The notes below the pieces were generated by a model. It worked only from the letters and a program-made list of their open reading frames with translations, searched no databases and was not told the DNA's origin. The position numbers and the translations under genes were made by a program. DNA of 64,000 bases from Roseivivax marinus (GTDB taxonomy: Bacteria > Pseudomonadota > Alphaproteobacteria > Rhodobacterales > Rhodobacteraceae). The stretch is from contig NZ_FOAI01000006.1 in NCBI RefSeq assembly GCF_900109705.1, forward strand, positions 160,846 through 224,845, read 5' to 3'. This document shows, one piece after another, positions 37,203 through 45,116 of this stretch (the first letter of the stretch is position 1; every line of letters starts with the position of its first letter).

Positions 37203-37631
37203 TCAGCAGCCGCGGCGGCCGACCACGAGGACCCACACGTTGCCCCCGGTCCGCGCCATGCCGTACTCGGCAAAGTCGCGGTGCAACAGGTTCCGCCGGT
37301 GAGACGGCGAGCGCAGCCAACCGCGCAGGACAGCGTCTTCGCTACGGTGTCCCCGCGCGAGGTTCTCGGCGACCTGGCAGTAGTCGTATCCCGCCGCGCG
37401 CGCGCGATCGCCGATCTGCCCCTGGGGGCCGGAATGGCTCAGCCGGCCCAGCCGGGCGAGATAACGTGCGTGTTCCCGCGCGACCGCATCGAGCGTCGCC
37501 GACCGCGCGAGCGGCGCGAGGCCGTGCGCCGAACGGATATCGTTCACGGCCGCCTGAAGCGGCAGGGAGGACAGGCAAAGGATCAGCGCGGCAACGCCAG
37601 ACACACGCGAAAGGATGTTTCCGAAAGACAT
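37203..37631 (-). CDS. Secreted CAP-domain (SCP/PR-1) protein, copy 2
   Basis: A 142-residue paralogue of the preceding CAP protein: signal peptide 1-27, then NDIRSAHGLAPLARSATLDA, LSHSGPQG, AENLARGHRS and SPSHRRNLL, with the same C-terminal GNVWVLVVGRRGC ending as its neighbour's GNVWVLVTAQPGC. The start is the ATG at 37631 (MSFGNILSRV); an upstream in-frame extension runs into the deaminase gene. The 105-nt gap to copy 1 is AT-rich (AATTTAATCTAATT) and may hold copy 1's promoter. Confidence 0.88.
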   Translation of the reverse strand: MSFGNILSRVSGVAALILCLSSLPLQAAVNDIRSAHGLAPLARSATLDAVAREHARYLARLGRLSHSGPQGQIGDRARAAGYDYCQVAENLARGHRSEDAVLRGWLRSPSHRRNLLHRDFAEYGMARTGGNVWVLVVGRRGC

Positions 37632-37666
37632 ATTTACACGCTCTACGGTACCTTCAGTTCGCTGCC

Positions 37667-39013
37667 TTATAGCGTCGAGGCAAGCCGCCGGGCCAGCGTT
37701 CTCTGCTGTTCCAGCACCAGCGGCAGCTCGAACGGCAGGAACTCGCCATCCCGGACCACCGCGCGGCCCTCGACATAGAGATCGCGCACCTGGCTCGGCC
37801 CGGCCAGCAGCAGTGCGGCCGGGTCCCAGCTGCCCGCAGTCTCCACGCCCCGCGTGTCCCAGATCGCGAGATCGGCGCGGAAGCCCGGAGCGACACGCCC
37901 CAGCACGTCGCCCCGGCCCAGCACCTCGGCCCCGCCGCGCGTGGCGATCCACAGCGCCTCGGCCGGGCTCATGGCGTCGGCCCCGCGCGAGACCCGCTGA
38001 AGCAGCAGTGACATGCGCGCCTCGGCCGCGAGGTTACCCGAGTCGTTCGAGGCCGACCCGTCCACGCCCAGTCCGACGGGGACGCCGGCGTCGCGCATCG
38101 CACGCACTGGCGCGATCCCCGAGCCCAACCGGCAATTCGAGCATGGGCAATGCGCCACGCCGGTCCGGGTCCGGGCGAAAAGGTCGATCTCGGCCCCGTC
38201 GAGCTTGACGCAGTGGGCGTGCCAGACGTCCGGGCCGGTCCAGCCCAGATCTTCGGCGTACTGCCCCGGTCGGCAGCCGAACTGCGCCAGCGAATAGGCG
38301 ACGTCTTCATCGTTCTCGGCGAGGTGCGTGTGCAGCATCACGCCCTTGTCCCGCGCAAGAAGCGCCGCGTCGCGCATCAGCTCGCGACTGACCGAGAACG
38401 GCGAACACGGCGCGATCCCGACACGCACCATCGCCGCCGGGTCCGGGTCGTGAAAGGCGTCGACCACGCGGATGCAGTCTTCGAGAATCGCGTCCTCGTC
38501 CTCGACCAGCGCATCCGGCGGCAGACCTCCGGCGCTCTCGCCGATGGACATGGCGCCGCGCGTCGGATGGAACCGCAGCCCCACCGCGTCGGCCGCGGCC
38601 ACGGTGTCGTCCAGCCGTGCGCCATTCGGATAGAGGTAGAGGTGGTCCGAGGTCATCGTGCATCCGGACAGCGCCAATTCCGCCAGCCCGGTCAGCGCCG
38701 AGACGTGCATCTCGTCCGGCCCGAAGCGCGCCCAGATCGGATAGAGGGTCCGGAGCCACCCGAAGAGCAGCGCGTCCTGCGCGCCCGGCACAGCTCGCGT
38801 CAGCGTCTGGTAGAGGTGGTGATGGGTGTTCACGAGCCCCGGGGTGACGACGCATCCGCGTGCATCGACGACCTCCGCCCCGTCCGCGTCGAGCCCCTGC
38901 CCCAGCTCGACAATCGCGCCATCCCGAAGGCGGATGTCGACCTGCGAGAGCCGCGCCTCCGGCGTCTCCATCGTCAGCACGGTGTCGGCGCCGCGGATCA
39001 ATATCTCGGCCAT
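37667..39013 (-). CDS. 8-oxoguanine deaminase
   Basis: Amidohydrolase of 448 residues. The zinc motif is VTPGLVNTHHHLYQTLTRAV, typical of the TrzN/8-oxoguanine deaminase branch; the metal aspartate lies in LGVDGSASNDSGN, a sequence shared by 8-oxoguanine deaminases. It converts 8-oxoguanine to urate, clearing an oxidised base. The start at 39013 follows GGGGAG and matches the family N-terminus. The guaD gene nearby supports a purine salvage role. Other triazine/cytosine deaminase functions are possible. Confidence 0.85.
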   Translation of the reverse strand: MAEILIRGADTVLTMETPEARLSQVDIRLRDGAIVELGQGLDADGAEVVDARGCVVTPGLVNTHHHLYQTLTRAVPGAQDALLFGWLRTLYPIWARFGPDEMHVSALTGLAELALSGCTMTSDHLYLYPNGARLDDTVAAADAVGLRFHPTRGAMSIGESAGGLPPDALVEDEDAILEDCIRVVDAFHDPDPAAMVRVGIAPCSPFSVSRELMRDAALLARDKGVMLHTHLAENDEDVAYSLAQFGCRPGQYAEDLGWTGPDVWHAHCVKLDGAEIDLFARTRTGVAHCPCSNCRLGSGIAPVRAMRDAGVPVGLGVDGSASNDSGNLAAEARMSLLLQRVSRGADAMSPAEALWIATRGGAEVLGRGDVLGRVAPGFRADLAIWDTRGVETAGSWDPAALLLAGPSQVRDLYVEGRAVVRDGEFLPFELPLVLEQQRTLARRLASTL

Positions 39014-39044
39014 CCCGGTGCTCCCCTTGCCGCCCGGCGGCGCC

Positions 39045-39866
39045 TCAGCCCGCCAGCGCGGCAAGCGCCGCCGCGTGCAGTTCCGGCGTCGCCGCTGCCA
39101 GCGCGCGGCCCCCGTGCAGGACCGGACCGCCCTCCCAGTCCGTGACGATGCCGCCCGCGGCCTCGATCACCCCGATCGGCGCCTGGATGTCGTAGGCGTG
39201 AAGCCCGGCTTCGATCACCAGGTCCACATGGCCCGCGGCAAGAAGCGCGTAGGCGTAGCAGTCGCAGCCGTAGCGCGTCAGCCGGACCTGCCGCGCCACG
39301 CGACCGAAGGCTTCCGCGTCGCCGCGCGTGCCGACCTCGGGAAAGGTGGTCATCAGGGTGGCGTCCGCCAGCGAGGCGGTTCCCCGCGCCCGGAGCGTCC
39401 CGCCGCCGTGCGGCCCGGCGTAGGTGGCGCGCCCGAGACCGCCCTCGAACCGCTCGCCGATATAGGGCTGGTCGATCAGGCCGTAGATCACCCGGTCCCC
39501 GGTCGAGACCGCGACCAGCACGCCCCAGGTCGGCGTGCCCGACATGAACCCGCGCGTGCCGTCGATCGGGTCGAGCACCCAGGTGAGCCCGCTGGTGCCG
39601 GGCGTGGTCCCCGCTTCCTCGCCGAGAATCGCATCCTCGGGGCGCATCTCGGCCAGCACGGCGCGCATGGCGGTTTCCGCTGCCCGGTCGGCCTCGGTCA
39701 CCGGGTCGAAGCCGCCGGCGTCCTTGTTGTCGACGGACAGCCCGGTGGCCCGGAAATGCGGCAGGATCGCCGCGCGCGCCGCATCCGCGGCCGCGTGGGC
39801 GGCCGCGACGAGCGACCGGGCAGTGCCGGCGTCGAGATCGTAGAATGTCGGGGTGTAGGTCATCAT
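39045..39866 (-). CDS. hisN: Histidinol-phosphatase of the inositol monophosphatase family
   Basis: A 273-residue IMPase-fold phosphatase. Metal-site motifs are GEEAGTTPGTSG and DPIDGTRGFMSGTP (DPIDGT), plus the late YDIQAPIGVIEAAGG segment. In alphaproteobacteria this subtype is annotated as histidinol-phosphatase, dephosphorylating histidinol-P in histidine synthesis; inositol-1-phosphatase activity cannot be excluded. Start chosen at the first of two consecutive ATGs (39866). It precedes the deaminase gene on the same strand by 31 nt. Confidence 0.82.
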   Translation of the reverse strand: MMTYTPTFYDLDAGTARSLVAAAHAAADAARAAILPHFRATGLSVDNKDAGGFDPVTEADRAAETAMRAVLAEMRPEDAILGEEAGTTPGTSGLTWVLDPIDGTRGFMSGTPTWGVLVAVSTGDRVIYGLIDQPYIGERFEGGLGRATYAGPHGGGTLRARGTASLADATLMTTFPEVGTRGDAEAFGRVARQVRLTRYGCDCYAYALLAAGHVDLVIEAGLHAYDIQAPIGVIEAAGGIVTDWEGGPVLHGGRALAAATPELHAAALAALAG

Positions 39867-39950
39867 GGTGTCCGTCCGGTCCCTGCCCGTGGGGCTAGAC
39901 CGGACGGCACGTGATGACAAGCGTCAGCCGTCCTCGTCGAACGGAGGCTT

Positions 39951-40346
39951 TCAGGCGACGTCAGAGAGAACGCGCGCCAGTTCGAACAGGCGGCGGCGCT
40001 GGTGTTCGGGGATGGCGTAGTAGGAGCGCACGAGATCCAGTGCTTCCTTGTCGCCGAGGATGTCGGCCGGAACCGCGTCGGTGGTCGGCATCGCCTCGTG
40101 CCCGGCCTCGGACATCTCGGCTTCGGTGGCCTCGAGACCCTCGAAGAAGAAGCTGACCGGCACGTCGAGCGCGTCCGCGATATCCCAGAGACGGGACGCG
40201 CTGACCCGGTTGGCCCCCGTCTCGTACTTCTGGATCTGCTGGAACTTGATGCCCACACGCTCGGCGAGCTGTTGCTGCGTCATACCGACGAGCCAGCGTC
40301 GATGTCTGATCCGTTTCCCGACATGCACGTCCACAGGATGCGTCAT
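39951..40346 (-). CDS. XRE-family helix-turn-helix regulator
   Basis: A 131-residue DNA-binding protein. The HTH is in GMTQQQLAERVGIKFQQIQKYETG near residues 20-45, typical Cro/C1 type. The C-terminal part ends PEHQRRRLFELARVLSDVA, a pattern seen in a conserved Rhodobacteraceae regulator. The start at 40346 follows AAGGAAACC. It diverges from the quinone oxidoreductase gene, sharing a 283-nt control region. Confidence 0.88.
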   Translation of the reverse strand: MTHPVDVHVGKRIRHRRWLVGMTQQQLAERVGIKFQQIQKYETGANRVSASRLWDIADALDVPVSFFFEGLEATEAEMSEAGHEAMPTTDAVPADILGDKEALDLVRSYYAIPEHQRRRLFELARVLSDVA

Positions 40347-40601
40347 TCTTGGTTTCCTTGCGCCATCACGTTTCGCTACAAGACCCGTCCGGCCCCCGGG
40401 GTTCCCTGTCACTGGAACCCACCCGGTCAGATCCGCTATTGGCGTCGTGCACCCCTACGACATGTGTCGGGTTTACGCCAAACAACGCAGCCGGGCAAGA
40501 AAAACCGATTGCTCGCCCCTTGGTAGGCCCTGTGCGTTCACGAAGGGCAGTCGCCGGGAAACATTCGCAAATCGTCCCGGGAATAACGCGGAATTCACGC
40601 A

Positions 40602-40614
40602 ACTTACCGTAAGT
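40602..40614. promoter_or_regulatory. Perfect 6-1-6 inverted repeat upstream of the oxidoreductase gene
   Basis: ACTTAC, one base, GTAAGT: a perfect palindrome ending 16 nt before the oxidoreductase ATG in the region divergent from the XRE gene. Candidate operator, possibly for that regulator; binding is untested. Confidence 0.4.
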
Positions 40615-40629
40615 AAAGGCAGATTATCG

Positions 40630-41628
40630 ATGACAAATCACGGCAACGGTACCGAACCCGACGTTCGCGCATGGCGTGTGTCCGCGGCAGGAACGCCACC
40701 ATCGATAAGTGACGTTACGTTACGAGCCCCCGGCCCGGGTCAGATCCGCGTCCGGATCGCGGCCTGCGGCCTGAACTTCGCCGACCTTCTCATGGTCAAG
40801 GGCACCTACCAGGAGACGCCCGAGCCGCCCTTCACTCTCGGACTCGAGGTCGCGGGCACCGTCACCGCCACCGGGCCGGACGTTGATCACCTCGCCGTGG
40901 GCGACCGCGTGGCGGTCTACGGCGGTCACGGCGGACTGGCCGAGGAAGGAGTTTTCGACGCCATCCGCGCAGTACGCCTGCCCGACTCCATGACAGCGGT
41001 CGAAGCCGCTGGTTTCCAGATCGCCTACGGCACCAGCCACGTGGCGCTCGACCATCGGGCCCGCCTGCAGCCGGGCGAGACACTGCTCGTCCTCGGCGCG
41101 GCCGGCGGCGTCGGACTGACCGCGGTCGAGATCGGCAAGCGCATGGGCGCCACGGTGATCGCCTGCGCCCGCGGCGCCGATAAGCTCGAGGCCGCCCGTG
41201 CCGCCGGCGCCGACCACCTCCTGGACGCAGAGACCGACGACATCCGTGAGGCAGTAAAGGCGCTTGGCGGGGCGGACGTGGTCTACGATCCCGTGGGCGG
41301 CGATCAGTTCACCGCCGCGCTGCGCGCCTGCAAACCCGAGGCGCGCATTCTCGCCATCGGCTTCGCCAGCGGCGAGGTGCCGCAGATCAAGGCCAACCAC
41401 CTGCTGGTCAAGAACGTCTCGGTGCTCGGTCTCTACTGGGGCGGCTATCTCGCCTTCCGCCCGCAGGTGGTCACCGACAGCCTCGCCACCCTGATCGGCT
41501 GGTATGCGGACGGCAAGCTGCACCCGCATGTGAGTCACGTCCTGCCGTTCGAGCGCGCCGACGAGGGCCTCGAACTCCTGCGGACCCGGCAGGCCACCGG
41601 CAAGGTGGTGATCGAGATGCCCTCCTGA
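40630..41628 (+). CDS. NADPH:quinone oxidoreductase family (medium-chain dehydrogenase)
   Basis: A 332-residue zinc-free medium-chain dehydrogenase. The N-terminal catalytic domain has CGLNFADLLMVKGTYQ; the Rossmann NADPH motif is LGAAGGVGLTAVEIGKRMG near residues 155-172. It probably reduces quinones or enones. The ATG at 40630 fits the family start. It is divergent from an XRE regulator. Confidence 0.87.
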   Translation: MTNHGNGTEPDVRAWRVSAAGTPPSISDVTLRAPGPGQIRVRIAACGLNFADLLMVKGTYQETPEPPFTLGLEVAGTVTATGPDVDHLAVGDRVAVYGGHGGLAEEGVFDAIRAVRLPDSMTAVEAAGFQIAYGTSHVALDHRARLQPGETLLVLGAAGGVGLTAVEIGKRMGATVIACARGADKLEAARAAGADHLLDAETDDIREAVKALGGADVVYDPVGGDQFTAALRACKPEARILAIGFASGEVPQIKANHLLVKNVSVLGLYWGGYLAFRPQVVTDSLATLIGWYADGKLHPHVSHVLPFERADEGLELLRTRQATGKVVIEMPS

Positions 41629-41820
41629 TCGCCGCACGCGCGGTCCGCTGTCCCGGCCCGGCGCCCTCCTCCGGACCGCCGGGCCGCCTGCCGCGTCTTC
41701 CACCTCGAAGTGTCCCGGGGCTCCGAGTCTGAGGCCCGGTCAGTTCCGTCCCGTCCGCCTGCCCTGCAGACGTCGCCCTGCGACATGTCGTACGGTCGCC
41801 CGCGCCACGCCGGAACTATC

Positions 41821-41849
41821 TTGAAAAGCCGTTCCCCACCCCCGATATT
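41821..41849 (+). promoter_or_regulatory. Candidate sigma-70 promoter for the Bax-inhibitor-like gene
   Basis: TTGAAA (41821-41826), 17-nt spacer, GATATT (41844-41849). Transcription would start near 41856, about 45 nt before the ATG at 41902. Hexamers match 5/6 and 4/6 of the consensus. Confidence 0.5.
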
Positions 41850-41901
41850 ACCTGCAAATCCGGGCAAACGTCCGGGCACAGGGTTCAATTCGGAGGCATC
41901 A

Positions 41902-42684
41902 ATGGCAGACTACAACACGATCCGCACCGGGACAGCGGCCGGCGCCCGCACCGGTGAGGTCGATGCGGGCCTGCGCGCCCACATGAACAAGGTCTACGGC
42001 ACCATGTCCGTGGGCACTTTCATCACTTTCCTCGCGGCGTGGGCCATCTCGGGTCTCGCCACCACTGCCGATCCGTCGGCGGGCGTCGCGCAGATCAGTT
42101 CGGACACCTACCTGACGCAGCTGGGCTCCGCGCTCTACACGTCGCCGCTCAAGTGGCTCATCATGTTCGCGCCTCTGCTGTTCGTGTTCGGCTTCTCGGC
42201 CGGCATCAACCGGATGTCTGCCGCGACCGCGCAGACCGTATTCTACGTCTTCGCCGCGGTGATGGGTCTGTCGATCAGCTCGATCTTCCTGGTGTTCACC
42301 GGCTACTCGATCATCCAGGTCTTCCTCGTGACCTCGATCGCCTTCGCGGGCCTGTCGCTCTGGGGTTACACCACCAAGAAGGACATTTCGGGCTGGGGTT
42401 CGTTCCTGATCATGGGCGTGATCGGCCTGATCGTGGCGTCGATCATCAACATCTTCCTCGGCTCGCCCGCCATCGCCTTCGCGATCTCGATCCTCGGCGT
42501 GCTGATCTTCGCGGGCCTGACCGCCTACGACACCCAGCAGATCAAGAACGAGTACATCGAGCACGCGCGGTACGGCGACAGCGAGTGGCTCGGCAAGTCG
42601 GCGATCATGGGCGCCCTGCGTCTCTACCTCGACTTCATCAACATGTTCATGTTCCTGCTGCAGCTTCTGGGCAACCGCGAGTGA
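41902..42684 (+). CDS. Bax inhibitor-1/YccA family membrane protein
   Basis: A 260-residue integral membrane protein with seven predicted helices, matching the Bax inhibitor-1 (YbhL/YccA) family. The C-terminal part AGLTAYDTQQIKNEYIEHARYG and the last helix carry the family's conserved charged residues. Members act as calcium or proton leak channels or as modulators of membrane protease FtsH; role here unknown. GGAGG lies at 41892-41896. A terminator follows at 42716-42754. Confidence 0.93.
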   Translation: MADYNTIRTGTAAGARTGEVDAGLRAHMNKVYGTMSVGTFITFLAAWAISGLATTADPSAGVAQISSDTYLTQLGSALYTSPLKWLIMFAPLLFVFGFSAGINRMSAATAQTVFYVFAAVMGLSISSIFLVFTGYSIIQVFLVTSIAFAGLSLWGYTTKKDISGWGSFLIMGVIGLIVASIINIFLGSPAIAFAISILGVLIFAGLTAYDTQQIKNEYIEHARYGDSEWLGKSAIMGALRLYLDFINMFMFLLQLLGNRE

Positions 42685-42715
42685 GCAAGCTTCGGGCCTG
42701 ACGGTCCGGACACGG

Positions 42716-42754
42716 AAAAAAGAGCCCCGCTGGTCGATCCGGCGGGGCTTTTTC
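42716..42754 (+). terminator. Rho-independent terminator
   Basis: An 8-bp stem AGCCCCGC/GCGGGGCT (42723-42730 with 42742-42749), preceded by an A-run and followed by TTTTT. Ends the Bax-inhibitor-like transcript. Confidence 0.9.
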
Positions 42755-42800
42755 GTGCGTGACGGGATGACAGGTCTGCTCCGGCCCAGAATGCGCCGCG

Positions 42801-43310
42801 TCAGAGGCTCCGGCGCATCAGGACCGCGGGGAAAGCGATGCCGCGGGGCAATTCGACGCTGATCGGACCGACCTCGACGAACCCGAGTGCGCGGTAGAAC
42901 GGGACGGCGGTCAGCGTCGATTGGCAGCGTAGTTCGGTCACGCCCCATTCTGCCGCATCGGCCGCCACACGGCCCAGAAGCGCGCGTCCGATTCCGCGCC
43001 GGGTCCGGGTGTGATCGGTCACAACGTGTCGGACGTGGCCAATGCCCGCCCTGCCCGCGCGTTGGCCCGGCGCAGCGATCGACCATCCCCCCGCGCCGAC
43101 CACGTCGCCCTCGGCTTCGGCAAGGAAGAACGTCCCGGAGTCGAGAAGGGCGGGCTGGGCCCTGGCAATGACGGGAATCGAGGTGACGAAAACCGAGGGC
43201 GGGTAGTCCGCCCGCAGGAGGGCGGGATACGACGCCTTGAACAGTGCGTCGACCGCGTCGAGATCCTCCGGCGTCGCGCGCCGGATGGCGAGAGCGTCGA
43301 TGGCGGACAT
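42801..43310 (-). CDS. GNAT-family N-acetyltransferase
   Basis: A 169-residue acetyltransferase: IRRATPEDLDAVDALFKASY at the start, and the acetyl-CoA motif VRHVVTDHTRTRRGIGRALL near residues 90-115 (R-x-x-G-x-G). The acceptor is unknown. The ATG at 43310 begins the GNAT fold; longer upstream frames read through RNA-gene sequence. Confidence 0.87.
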   Translation of the reverse strand: MSAIDALAIRRATPEDLDAVDALFKASYPALLRADYPPSVFVTSIPVIARAQPALLDSGTFFLAEAEGDVVGAGGWSIAAPGQRAGRAGIGHVRHVVTDHTRTRRGIGRALLGRVAADAAEWGVTELRCQSTLTAVPFYRALGFVEVGPISVELPRGIAFPAVLMRRSL

Positions 43311-43432
43311 GCCTGGCCTCCGAGTGAGCCGCGCCAGCGTACCCCGCCCGGCCCGATCACGCCAGCACGCACGAAAACGCCGCCCGCACGTGGCGGACGG
43401 CGCCCTGTCCCTCGCGATGCGAGGCGGAAGGC

Positions 43433-43600
43433 TTACTTGATCTTGCCTTCCTTGTATTCGACGTGCTTGCGCGCAACCGGGTCGAACTTCCGGATCGTCA
43501 TCTTCTCGGTCATCGTCCGCGCGTTCTTCTTGGTCACGTAGAAGTGGCCGGTGCCTGCGGTTGAGTTCAGGCGGATCTTGATGGTGGTCGGCTTCGCCAT
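43433..43600 (-). CDS. rpmG: 50S ribosomal protein L33
   Basis: A 55-residue ribosomal protein: [20 protein letters not shown], then [14 protein letters not shown] and [18 protein letters not shown], a perfect L33 pattern of the cysteine-free type. It binds 23S rRNA near the E site. GAAGGAG lies 8 nt before the ATG at 43600. It is downstream of the RNase P RNA gene on the same strand. Confidence 0.97.
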   Translation of the reverse strand: MAKPTTIKIRLNSTAGTGHFYVTKKNARTMTEKMTIRKFDPVARKHVEYKEGKIK

Positions 43601-43742
43601 GTGTCGGTCTCCTTCGGGCGGGCACGCGAGTCTCCGGGCGCGCGGCCCGTGAAATCTGAAGTCCGCCTTCTACACGGGACGCGGGCCATGTCAACCGGGT
43701 GCCGGCGCGATCTGCGGGCGGCGCCGATCGAGTGCGGCGGAT

Positions 43743-43759
43743 CGAGAGCATGGCTCTCG
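43743..43759 (-). other. Short hairpin upstream of rpmG
   Basis: A 7-bp stem (43743-43749 with 43753-43759, 3-nt loop) between rnpB and rpmG. Possibly a transcript-processing or rpmG leader element. The rest of 43601-43780 shows nothing else. Confidence 0.3.
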
Positions 43760-43781
43760 CGCTCCCGGGATATCTTACCAG

Positions 43782-43802
43782 GAAGAAGGCGCGGCCTCCT
43801 TC
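43782..43802 (-). terminator. Candidate rnpB terminator
   Basis: A 9-bp stem with one G-U pair (43782-43790 with 43794-43802, 3-nt loop), just after the RNase P RNA 3' end on its strand. No long U-run follows. Confidence 0.5.
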
Positions 43803-43818
43803 GGGGTGAAGGTCTCGG

Positions 43819-44212
43819 ATGCGCGGAGGGCCTGTAAGCCGGATTCTGTCTGCACCCCTCGCGGGGCGGAGATGACCATTCCTCTGGGCCGCCGGTTGCC
43901 CGGCGGCTCGAGCTGCCAACCCGGATCCCTCGGGCCGAAGCCGCCCTGCGCACGCGAGGCGTCCGCGCGGGATCCCTATTTGGCATTGCTCCCGGTGGGG
44001 CTTGCCATGCGGGCGCCGTTGCCGGCCCCCCGGTGGGCTCTTACCCCACCGTTTCACCCTGACCCGGTCGCGTTGACCGGGCGGTCTGTTCTCTGTGGCG
44101 CTATCCGTCAGGTTGCCCTGCCCGGGCGTTACCCGGCACCGTCTCTTCGGGGAGTCCGGACTTTCCTCGGACGGGACAGGCCCGCCCGCGGCCATCCGGC
44201 CCTCCGCGCAGG
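43819..44212 (-). ncRNA. rnpB: RNase P RNA (bacterial class A)
   Basis: Catalytic RNA that removes tRNA 5' leaders. On the minus strand the 5' end begins TGCGCGGAGGGCC and the 3' end GGCCCTCCGCGCA, which pair as helix P1. Conserved parts include GAGGAAAGTCCGGACTCC after P3, the GGTAAGAGCCCACCGG region, and ACAGAATCCGGCTTACAGG near the 3' end. Length about 394 nt fits the alphaproteobacterial type. Ends are estimated from P1. It lies between the hydrolase-fold gene and rpmG. Confidence 0.95.
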
Positions 44213-44240
44213 GCTCACATATGGGGCGCGACCGGCGTGG

Positions 44241-44951
44241 TCAACGCAGGATAAGCGGCGCCTCGAGCCAGTCCGACAGCGCGTCGGTCACCGCGTCCGG
44301 CGTCTCGATGCTGGGCAGGTGGCCGGCATCCTCGATCATCTCGAGCTGTCCGTGCGGCACCAGTTCTGCCAGGAAACGCTGGCGCTTTTCGGGCACGAGC
44401 GTGTCGTGCGCGCCCGCCAGAACCAACACGGGCACGCGCGCCTTGCGCAGCGCCGCCTGCTGGTCCTTGCGCCGCTGGAGCGCCCTGATCTGGCGCAGGA
44501 GCGCGTCCTTGCCGAGGTCGCGCGCCATGGTCATGAGCTGTGCGTGGCAGACCGTGCGGGTCGCGCCCGGGGCCAGCGCCGAGGCCGGAATCTCGCCCGA
44601 GATCGCGTCCTCCATGCGCCCGCCGCGCAAGGCCACGACCCGGGGTTCGCGCGCCGCGGCCTCGGCCGGCGTGTCGGGCAGCGGCGTCGTCGCCAGCAGG
44701 GCGAGCCGTTGCACGCGGTCGGCGGCCCGGCGCACGATCTCCATGGCTACCATTCCGCCGAAGCCCTGCCCGGCCAGCGCGAAACGCGACGGCAGGTGTG
44801 GCAGGGCGGCGCTGGCGATTTCCTCGATGCGCTCGCCCGAGGCGGCGGGCAGAATCGTCACCGGCACGCGCCGGGACAGCACCTCCACCTGCCGCGTGAA
44901 GACCCGCGCGTCGCAGCCGAAGCCGGGGATCAACACCAGCGGTTCGCTCAT
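44241..44951 (-). CDS. Alpha/beta hydrolase-fold protein lacking the nucleophile serine
   Basis: A 236-residue alpha/beta hydrolase fold. It has the PLVLIPGFGCD oxyanion strand, the acid in LVLAGAHDTLVPEKR and the catalytic histidine in IEDAGHLPSIETPD. The nucleophile elbow, normally G-x-S-x-G, reads LAGQGFGGMVAMEIV near residues 60-74, so the serine position is glycine. Either it is a non-catalytic member or it uses another residue. The start at 44951 is the only good ATG. It is upstream of rnpB on the same strand. Confidence 0.8.
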   Translation of the reverse strand: MSEPLVLIPGFGCDARVFTRQVEVLSRRVPVTILPAASGERIEEIASAALPHLPSRFALAGQGFGGMVAMEIVRRAADRVQRLALLATTPLPDTPAEAAAREPRVVALRGGRMEDAISGEIPASALAPGATRTVCHAQLMTMARDLGKDALLRQIRALQRRKDQQAALRKARVPVLVLAGAHDTLVPEKRQRFLAELVPHGQLEMIEDAGHLPSIETPDAVTDALSDWLEAPLILR

Positions 44952-45116
44952 CGGGGCCTCGGGATGGCCGAAGGTCGGGACATGCTCTCCTCGTGCGTGA
45001 TCGGGCCCCGATCGTGCCGTGCCGGGGCGTCGCGCGACCTTATCACCTCGCGCGGCGGGGAAAAGACGGCACGGCGGGGCTTGCGCAGACCCGCGCACCG
45101 TGGTCCCTGCCCCGCC

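Noticed and set aside
43806..44195. Frames through the region on both strands
   Set aside because: The stretch is the RNase P RNA gene; conserved RNA motifs and P1 pairing explain it.
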